Made by a program: the position numbers and the translations under genes | Assembly: GCA_001603615.1 (NCBI GenBank) | Contig: LUZL01000214.1 | Location: forward strand, 1-6,686 | DNA: 6,686 nt | Origin: Bacteroidales bacterium Bact_20 | GTDB taxonomy: Bacteria > Bacteroidota > Bacteroidia > Bacteroidales > DTU049 | Reading direction: 5' to 3' | Shown: one piece after another, positions 1 to 4,644 of the stretch | Position numbering within the stretch: the first letter of the stretch is position 1 | Layout: each line of letters begins with the position of its first letter | Notes under the pieces: model-generated | What the model was told of the DNA's origin: nothing | Databases searched by the model: none | The model's input: only the letters and a program-made list of their open reading frames with translations

Positions 1-74
1 TCACTGCACCGAGAATAGAACATGTAGAGAATTTAAGTATAGAATAATTGTTTGAAATAAAAGTGTAAAGTAAC
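1..74. other. No recognisable feature at the left edge
   Basis: This short AT-rich stretch lies outside the left inverted repeat. I see no convincing coding frame, promoter box or RNA structure in it. It is probably the sequence that followed the outer-membrane gene before the insertion. Confidence 0.4.
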
Positions 75-93
75 AAACATTTTTTAAATGTTT
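75..93 (-). terminator. Weak hairpin at the end of the transposase gene
   Basis: AAACATTT (75-82) and AAATGTTT (86-93) can pair as an 8-bp stem with a 3-base loop directly at the transposase stop codon. The stem is almost all A-T, and no clear T-run follows on the minus strand, so it is at best a weak terminator. It also lies partly inside the left inverted repeat. Confidence 0.25.
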
Positions 94-112
94 TAAACAG
101 TATATGATATTT
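79..112 (+). repeat. Left imperfect terminal inverted repeat of the IS
   Basis: These 34 bases match the reverse complement of 1139-1172 at 28 positions without gaps. The inner 12 (TATATGATATTT, 101-112) are identical. The repeat overlaps the last codons and the stop of the transposase gene (93-95), an overlap seen in other compact insertion sequences. AT-richness raises the chance of accidental matching, but the symmetric position at both gene ends supports a real pair. Confidence 0.45.
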
Positions 113-1091
113 TACTTATTCTAAAATATTCATACCACGCTTGTCTATCCGAAGATGCTAGATTTAACATTCTACCAGTATTACTAATAACTTCATCTGA
201 GAGATATTTGCTCCTCACCACATACCACATAATGTAGTTTTGCAAGTATTTAGTAGCTACTCCTCTGAATTTACCATATATCCATTTGGTAAAATTCTCT
301 GATTTAGCCTTTACTGTAGCAGTGTTGTAGATACCTCGCTTTTTTTTCTTTGTTCCCACTATCTCTTTGTGCTTAATTTTGCTCTTTCTAATATGTCTAA
401 ATGCACTTTTAGCACTTGTACATATCACGGTATCTTCGTTTATTCTGGGTTTTAGAAATTTCTCTATGTCCTCAGTTCTTACTTTCTTATCTTCAGTGTT
501 TCTAAACAGAATATTACCACTTCTATCCGTAGCAACTATTACAGCTACCTTTTTGGGCTTTTTTCTTAAAGCTTGTTTCATTTCTTTAGCACTAGAATAC
601 TTTCTACCTTTCTCTGAATAATCCATTAGCAGTTCGTCTATTTCTACTATGCCAAAAAAGTTCACGTTTTTATCAAAACTTTTCAAAGCTGCCAATATTT
701 TGTGCCTCCATGTGAAGCTAGTACCAAGACTGATGCCTACTTCTTTGGCACAAGCTCTTAGACTTTTACCTGCAACCATGCAACGAATGTATTCTAGCAT
801 TTGCTGATGTTTTTGCATACGATATACGAAAGTGCCAGTAGTTACTCTGAATTGTCTGCCACAGTGTCTGCAAAGATAATTTTGTATTCCTTTTTGTTTG
901 CCATTTCTAACGATATGGTTGCTATGGCAGTTTGGACAAAGTGGTGGAGTGCTTTGAAGTTTTAGACCTTGGTAATCTACCACGTCACCTTCGTTTTGTA
1001 ATAGGAAATCGTAGAGATTATCATAGAAAGCTTTTGAGTTTTCCTTACTCAGAGCCACATGGTCGTTGATGTTATTAACTAAAGTCTTCAT
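93..1091 (-). CDS. IS1595-family-like transposase, active site apparently degraded
   Basis: The 332-residue protein has the layout of Bacteroidota IS1595-type transposases. An N-terminal zinc ribbon (CPNC at residues 52-55, CRHC at 74-77) is followed by a helix-turn-helix region (about 107-133) and an RNase H-like DDE-type core (about 145-295). Within the core, VEIDE (149-153) carries the first acidic residue, and GVATKYLQNY (277-286) is a strongly conserved family block. The family usually has CTD at the second catalytic aspartate; here it reads CTS (224-226). The usual VNN, which gives the third catalytic position, reads VKA (260-262). Both are comparisons from memory. The longer frame starting at 1163 would add 24 hydrophobic residues encoded by the inverted-repeat region. 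I prefer the ATG at 1089-1091, because a TAnnTTTG promoter box lies 17 bases before it. Family assignment is fairly sure; present transposition activity is doubtful. Confidence 0.85.
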   Translation of the reverse strand: MKTLVNNINDHVALSKENSKAFYDNLYDFLLQNEGDVVDYQGLKLQSTPPLCPNCHSNHIVRNGKQKGIQNYLCRHCGRQFRVTTGTFVYRMQKHQQMLEYIRCMVAGKSLRACAKEVGISLGTSFTWRHKILAALKSFDKNVNFFGIVEIDELLMDYSEKGRKYSSAKEMKQALRKKPKKVAVIVATDRSGNILFRNTEDKKVRTEDIEKFLKPRINEDTVICTSAKSAFRHIRKSKIKHKEIVGTKKKKRGIYNTATVKAKSENFTKWIYGKFRGVATKYLQNYIMWYVVRSKYLSDEVISNTGRMLNLASSDRQAWYEYFRISKISYTV

Positions 1092-1108
1092 AAATACTAA
1101 TTTTGGGG

Positions 1109-1116
1109 CAAATATA
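1109..1116 (-). promoter_or_regulatory. Bacteroidota -7 box (TATATTTG) of the transposase gene
   Basis: On the minus strand the sequence TATATTTG matches the Bacteroidota consensus TAnnTTTG exactly, 17 bases before the ATG at 1091. Initiation a few bases downstream would give a short leader of about 10 bases. No clear -33 TTG is visible at the expected spacing, so the assignment rests on the -7 box alone. Confidence 0.5.
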
Positions 1117-1129
1117 ATAAATAATTTTA

Positions 1130-1149
1130 ATATGATATAAATATCATAT
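1130..1149. promoter_or_regulatory. Perfect palindrome upstream of the transposase promoter
   Basis: ATATGATAT and ATATCATAT form 9-base arms separated by AA. The palindrome starts 13 bases upstream of the TATATTTG box, so it would cover roughly the -33 region of the transposase promoter. It also overlaps the inner end of the right inverted repeat. A binding site for the transposase or another repressor is a reasonable guess, but it may simply be an AT-rich accident. Confidence 0.3.
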
Positions 1150-1172
1150 ATTATTTGAAACATAAATAAAAT
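1139..1172 (-). repeat. Right imperfect terminal inverted repeat of the IS
   Basis: This is the partner of 79-112. The perfect 12-base core AAATATCATATA lies at 1139-1150, and 16 of the next 22 outward bases match. It lies upstream of the transposase gene, between its promoter box and the end of the outer-membrane gene, as expected for the transposase-start end of an insertion sequence. Confidence 0.45.
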
Positions 1173-1185
1173 CTTAGATTTTATT
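1165..1185 (-). terminator. Hairpin overlapping the stop of the outer-membrane gene
   Basis: AATAAAATC (1165-1173) and GATTTTATT (1177-1185) form a 9-bp stem with a TTA loop, placed at the stop codon (1184-1186) of the DUF5686-type gene. It is symmetric and could act on either strand, but it has only one G-C pair. The sequence after it on the minus strand is only mildly T-rich. A weak terminator is possible. Confidence 0.3.
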
Positions 1186-3604
1186 AAAACGGATAATCTA
1201 ATACCAATAATATCGTCGTGTTATTTTTCCAATTTTTATCTCTATATCCTCCTATTTTATACGCTCCACCTATACCTATTGAATAAAATGGTGTCTGTAA
1301 TATATTAGAAATATTCATACCTACTTCTCCATATCCATATTTTGCTGTAGGAATTTTGCTTTTGTAATGTTCCTGTATATTTTTATTTATATCTCCAATA
1401 TGAAAAGATATGAATGGCGTAAAATAAGGATTTGAGTATCTTGCTATTTTAATTTTATTTGATGAATATCTTATATGTGCTGTTGCGAATTGTGATGCAA
1501 AAAATCTATTTGCTTCTATAATTTGAAATATATATGGTGAACTTACTGCAAAAAATTCATATTTACTTATAGGACTATACGTAAGTGATATGGGAGGATC
1601 TCCAAAAATTGTACCTACTTCTATATTTATTCCCATTCTCCCAGAAAAATTCATTTTATGTTGCCATTCAAATTTAAAAGCTAATAAATGGTTAATTTTA
1701 TTTAATTTATCAATATTAAATCTATAATATCCATAAATATTATTTGTTTCTATATCATAATATGGTAATATATTCGTTGGTGTTTTTATCCATTTTGTTT
1801 TTGCGTTATATTGCAGTCTTAGTTCTACAGATTTATAATCATAATCGTTAGTAGTAATAAATATATTATTTTCTTCCCATCCGAAATTATAATCTGGATT
1901 GAAAAGTAATTGATTAGTACTTAGTTTTAATGATAATCGCAATTTTTTATTGATAAAAAAGCTTGAAGATAAATATAAAGATTTTAAATATTCTGCTTTA
2001 TCTAGATAATATATCCAGAAGTTTTCTGGAGAAGTGAGATTCATTTGTTTTTCTTGAAAAGTTACTTGCCCTAATCTATTTATGTCATTTATATATCCTA
2101 CCCTCAGATCCCATCTGAAATTTTTAAGTGGATAACCAATTGCTGATATGTTATATTTCCATTTTTTATCACCAAATCCATATCCTGCAGAACCCTCTAG
2201 GGCAAACCTTTCTGATAATTTACTGTTGGTTACGAAACCTAGTCCCAATCTCCATTTTTCGAATACATTGTATTGAATTAAATTATTTAATGGTAAATAG
2301 AAAATGCTAATGGGAATGTATCCACTTATTAGTGCTGTTGTTAAATCTACTAAAGTATTTAATTTACTATGTGCTGCTATACTATCTAATAATTTATATG
2401 TATTTACATCTTTTAATGAGTCTCCTTTATTTTTATAATTATTCAATATTTCATTATTTTTGCTAGTTATAGCCACTTCTGTATTAAATAGTGTAAATGG
2501 TTTTTGAAAATCAGAAGTATTAATTTTAATATCATATAGAGAGGTTTCTCCATGGGCAAATAATGGTGAACCACCTATAGTGAAGCCTGTAAACCATATT
2601 TCTGTTTTTAGTTCCTTGGGAAACCATAAAGAATCTACTAATTCATAATTTTGTGTTATGTTCATTAATAATCCTGGTGTATTATCATTTGGAGAGGCAG
2701 TAACACTTTTGATAGCCCATCTATATTTAGATATATATAATAGTCCCTCTATACTTTCAAAATTTTTATTTTTATATGGTTGATAATGTATCACAAAAAT
2801 AGTATCCATATCATCATAAATTGTGTCTTTTAATGAAAAATAGTAATATTTATTACTATTAGGATTTATAGGGTTTAGATAATTTTTATCACCAATATTT
2901 ACAGTCTTAGAATAAAATGAGAATGGTGTCAATTCATTAAATAATACAGATATGGTAGGGTCTTTAATACCTGATATTTTACTATCTATCACTTTCTCAT
3001 TCCAATCATTAGGATATTTATATGTGATTTCTGATATATTTTCTGTTAAAAATATATGATGTTTCTCAAAAAAGTTAATATACTTATTTTTAACACTATC
3101 TTCTAATCTTTTATTATTCTTTATAGAATCTAATGAAGTAGTAACTACAAAACGTCTATACGCTATACATGTGAAATTATCATAATTTAATGGATTATTT
3201 TTTTCTTTATTTCTGATAACCAATTCTATAATACTATCTGCTGGATTGGGGCCTGGTGATACTACTATTGGACCTAATAGATAATCAATAGGAGTAAGTT
3301 TTACAATATTTTCTTTAGAAATTTTTTCTATAGCTATAGTATCTTTTTTGTATCCTAAGTAGCTGAATATAAGATATTGATTATCTACGAGTTTCTCAAT
3401 TTTGAAATTACCATTTATATCAGAAATAGTTCCTTTATTTGTATTCATGTAATATACATGTACAAACGGAATAGGTGAAAGTGTAAGGCTATCTACTACT
3501 TTACCCGTTATGAAAATTTGTTGCGAAAAAGACAAAGTAGTGTAAATGAAAAGTATTAATATTAACCCAATCCTTTTATTCAAGTTATTATTTTTTAATT
3601 TCAA
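1184..3604 (-). CDS. Outer-membrane beta-barrel protein, carboxypeptidase-regulatory-like plus DUF5686-type
   Basis: The 806-codon product starts with a signal peptide (basic NKR at 8-11, hydrophobic stretch about 12-26, ending SFSQ). A carboxypeptidase-regulatory-like beta-sandwich follows (about 30-103; ITGKVVDSLTLSPIPFVHV, then GTISDINGNFKI). Next come the family-type segment VSPGPNPADSIIELVIRNK (115-133), the YRRF motif (149-152), and a long region rich in alternating hydrophobic and aromatic residues that looks like a C-terminal barrel. The last residue is phenylalanine (VLDYPF), as expected of a substrate of the BAM insertion machinery. Length fits the family, usually about 800-850 residues. 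I see no TonB plug domain. The family's function is unknown. The start is uncertain: the frame has no ATG before the mature protein, and the possible starts are TTG at 3602-3604 or TTG at 3581-3583. Confidence 0.85.
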   Translation of the reverse strand: MKLKNNNLNKRIGLILILFIYTTLSFSQQIFITGKVVDSLTLSPIPFVHVYYMNTNKGTISDINGNFKIEKLVDNQYLIFSYLGYKKDTIAIEKISKENIVKLTPIDYLLGPIVVSPGPNPADSIIELVIRNKEKNNPLNYDNFTCIAYRRFVVTTSLDSIKNNKRLEDSVKNKYINFFEKHHIFLTENISEITYKYPNDWNEKVIDSKISGIKDPTISVLFNELTPFSFYSKTVNIGDKNYLNPINPNSNKYYYFSLKDTIYDDMDTIFVIHYQPYKNKNFESIEGLLYISKYRWAIKSVTASPNDNTPGLLMNITQNYELVDSLWFPKELKTEIWFTGFTIGGSPLFAHGETSLYDIKINTSDFQKPFTLFNTEVAITSKNNEILNNYKNKGDSLKDVNTYKLLDSIAAHSKLNTLVDLTTALISGYIPISIFYLPLNNLIQYNVFEKWRLGLGFVTNSKLSERFALEGSAGYGFGDKKWKYNISAIGYPLKNFRWDLRVGYINDINRLGQVTFQEKQMNLTSPENFWIYYLDKAEYLKSLYLSSSFFINKKLRLSLKLSTNQLLFNPDYNFGWEENNIFITTNDYDYKSVELRLQYNAKTKWIKTPTNILPYYDIETNNIYGYYRFNIDKLNKINHLLAFKFEWQHKMNFSGRMGINIEVGTIFGDPPISLTYSPISKYEFFAVSSPYIFQIIEANRFFASQFATAHIRYSSNKIKIARYSNPYFTPFISFHIGDINKNIQEHYKSKIPTAKYGYGEVGMNISNILQTPFYSIGIGGAYKIGGYRDKNWKNNTTILLVLDYPF

Positions 3605-3609
3605 AATTA
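3602..3609 (-). promoter_or_regulatory. Possible -7 box (TAATTTTG) at the start of the DUF5686-type gene
   Basis: TAATTTTG on the minus strand fits TAnnTTTG, and its last three bases are the first candidate TTG start codon. If it is a real -7 box, transcription would begin inside the first codons. Translation would then have to use the TTG at 3581-3583, giving a compact MNKR-type signal peptide. There is no -33 TTG at the usual spacing, so this may be chance. Confidence 0.2.
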
Positions 3610-3643
3610 CAAAAAAACTAAATATTAAATAAAAATTAATGTA

Positions 3644-3653
3644 TCTCCCTTGC
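3644..3653 (+). repeat. Left flanking copy of TCTCCCTYGC next to the octamer array
   Basis: TCTCCCTTGC lies immediately before the first octamer and matches TCTCCCTCGC (3791-3800) at the far end in 9 of 10 bases, in direct orientation. The pair may be array boundary motifs, or just diverged octamer-like sequence, since both are C-rich like the array itself. Confidence 0.4.
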
Positions 3654-3798
3654 AGTCTACTAGTCTCCTCGTCACCCAGTCACCAAGTCCCCCAGTCTCC
3701 TCTTCACCCAGTCACCCAGTCACCAAGTCACCCTTTCTCCCCATCACCCAGTCTCCTCGTCACCTCGTCTCCCCAGTCACCAAGTCTCACTCTCCCTC
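3654..3798. repeat. Degenerate octamer tandem array, about 18 units, consensus AGTCACCC
   Basis: From 3654 the sequence falls into 8-base units such as AGTCTCCT, CGTCACCC, AGTCACCA and AGTCACCC. They stay in strict register to 3773, shift by one extra C at 3774, and continue to 3798. Each unit usually reads NGTC followed by a pyrimidine-rich half. A higher order is visible: AGTCTCCTC recurs at 3662, 3694 and 3750, and AGTCACCAAGTC at 3678, 3718 and 3775. At 3661-3720 there are 28 C and 7 G in 60 bases, against about 25-30% GC in nearby genes. The array fills most of the gap between two minus-strand genes, so a read-through transcript would carry the G-rich strand. Similar short tandem repeats occur between genes in other bacteria, including cyanobacteria; their role is unclear. 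There are no spacers, so this is not a CRISPR array. A plus-strand frame of about 77 codons runs across it (3639-3872) but is a product of the repeat, not a gene. Confidence 0.9.
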
Positions 3799-3800
3799 GC
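3791..3800 (+). repeat. Right flanking copy of TCTCCCTYGC next to the octamer array
   Basis: TCTCCCTCGC closes the array, four bases before the stop codon (3805-3807) of the upstream exported-protein gene. It differs from 3644-3653 at one base. Beyond it the sequence returns abruptly to AT-rich DNA, as it does outside the left copy, so the two copies mark the compositional edges. Confidence 0.4.
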
Positions 3801-3804
3801 TGTT

Positions 3805-4641
3805 TTAATCTAATACATTACAATCTACTTTTTTTAATTTGTATTTCCATTCATCCTTTTTTGGCGGTTTAATTGTATAGTCAATTATAAGAGTTCCCTT
3901 AAGTTTGTCAGTATTATTTTGAGTCTTATATTTTTCCTTTAGAACGATTAAGTTATTTCTCACGTATAAAAGTTCTTTTAAATTGCCATCTTTATTATAA
4001 ATATAATATTTCTCTAAAACATCTAGAGTGGTTAAGTCATTTTGAATAATTTCTTTTAATAGCAAATTATCATCAGAATATTCATACAACCAAAGGGACA
4101 GAGTGTCATTATCCTTTAATTGTATTTTTTTTATTAGATTGCCTTTATTATCATAATTGTAAATCCAATTTTGAGAAAAAGTAGTTGCAGTATCAGATAG
4201 CTCTATGTATGACAGCTCTTTTACTCTTCCCATATTATCATATACATATCTTGTTAAATATCTCAAAGAATCAGTATATTCTTCTACCTCAAATGGTAAA
4301 GTATCGTGATAATTATAAAATGTAACAGAGACAAGATCAGAATTATGTATTGTTCTTGTTTTTTCTAATTTATTTTTCTCATTATAGAAATAATAATATT
4401 TAAAAGTATCTGAATTTATGTAAATGAATTTAGTTAAAAGCAAAGTATCTTTATAGTTATAAATCTCAGTGATATTATTCAATAAGTCTTTAACATATAA
4501 AGGTTTATCCTCTTTGGTAAAATAAATTTGTTTACTTAATTTTTTATTATAATAAATTTCTTGTAATACACATTGAGAATACGATAAATTATTCAACAGA
4601 AATAATATAAAAAAAGTATGTGTATAAATTTTATAGTTCAT
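3805..4641 (-). CDS. Exported protein with YD/RHS-like tyrosine repeats, function unknown
   Basis: I do not recognise this 278-residue protein as a named family. It begins with a signal peptide (MNYKIYTHTFFILFLLNNLSYSQ, core about 9-20). The next residue is Cys24, but YSQC is a poor lipobox, so ordinary secretion is more likely than lipidation. The rest holds at least five diverged repeats of the form Y-x-Y-x-[ND]-x-x-G/N-x-[LV]-x-[KE]: about 82-94, 131-143 (YVYDNMGRVKEL), 158-172 (YNYDNKGNLIKK), 184-197 and 211-224 (YIYNKDGNLKEL). This resembles the YD/RHS-type beta-hairpin repeats common in secreted Bacteroidota proteins. The ATG at 4639-4641 follows the tamB-like stop by three bases, so translation is probably coupled. 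No Shine-Dalgarno sequence is visible, which is usual in this phylum. The place of action is probably the periplasm or cell surface. Confidence 0.8.
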   Translation of the reverse strand: MNYKIYTHTFFILFLLNNLSYSQCVLQEIYYNKKLSKQIYFTKEDKPLYVKDLLNNITEIYNYKDTLLLTKFIYINSDTFKYYYFYNEKNKLEKTRTIHNSDLVSVTFYNYHDTLPFEVEEYTDSLRYLTRYVYDNMGRVKELSYIELSDTATTFSQNWIYNYDNKGNLIKKIQLKDNDTLSLWLYEYSDDNLLLKEIIQNDLTTLDVLEKYYIYNKDGNLKELLYVRNNLIVLKEKYKTQNNTDKLKGTLIIDYTIKPPKKDEWKYKLKKVDCNVLD

Positions 4642-4644
4642 ATG

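Larger units (their letters stand above)
79..1172 (-). mobile_element. Probable degenerate IS1595-family-like insertion sequence
   Basis: One transposase gene is bracketed by imperfect inverted repeats at 79-112 and 1139-1172, giving an element of about 1.1 kb, a plausible size for an IS1595-family element with one gene. The boundaries are inferred only from the repeat alignment. I looked for an 8-bp target-site duplication at several possible end positions and found none, so the insertion may be old or the true ends may differ slightly. The right end lies only 11 bases past the stop of the outer-membrane gene. GC content in parts of the element (27 of 60 at 721-780, 26 of 60 at 901-960) is well above that of the neighbouring genes, which fits a mobile origin. 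Confidence 0.5.

Noticed and set aside
367..621. Plus-strand 84-codon frame
   Set aside because: It lies wholly antisense to the transposase gene, which has clear family motifs; hydrophobicity alone does not support a gene.
51..1160. TTTGAAA at 51-57 and 1154-1160 as a target-site duplication
   Set aside because: The right copy lies inside the inverted repeat and the left one well outside it, so they cannot be paired duplications; a 7-base AT-rich match is expected by chance.
1092..1163. N-terminal extension of the transposase beginning MFQIIYD
   Set aside because: It is encoded by the palindrome and inverted-repeat region upstream of the likely promoter box and has no resemblance to family N-termini; MKTLVNN is the typical start.
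2128..2310. Plus-strand 60-codon frame
   Set aside because: Antisense to the barrel region of the outer-membrane gene, with no supporting signal.
3654..3798. CRISPR array
   Set aside because: The repeat units are 8 bases and directly abutting; there are no unique spacers and no cas genes nearby.
3639..3872. Plus-strand 77-codon open frame rich in Ser, Pro and His
   Set aside because: It is the octamer array read in one frame, then runs antisense into the end of the exported-protein gene. Its composition simply mirrors the repeat, and it has no homologue I recognise.
3604..4641. The exported repeat protein as an RHS toxin
   Set aside because: It is only 278 residues, lacks the long RHS shell and a C-terminal toxin domain, and no immunity gene follows it.
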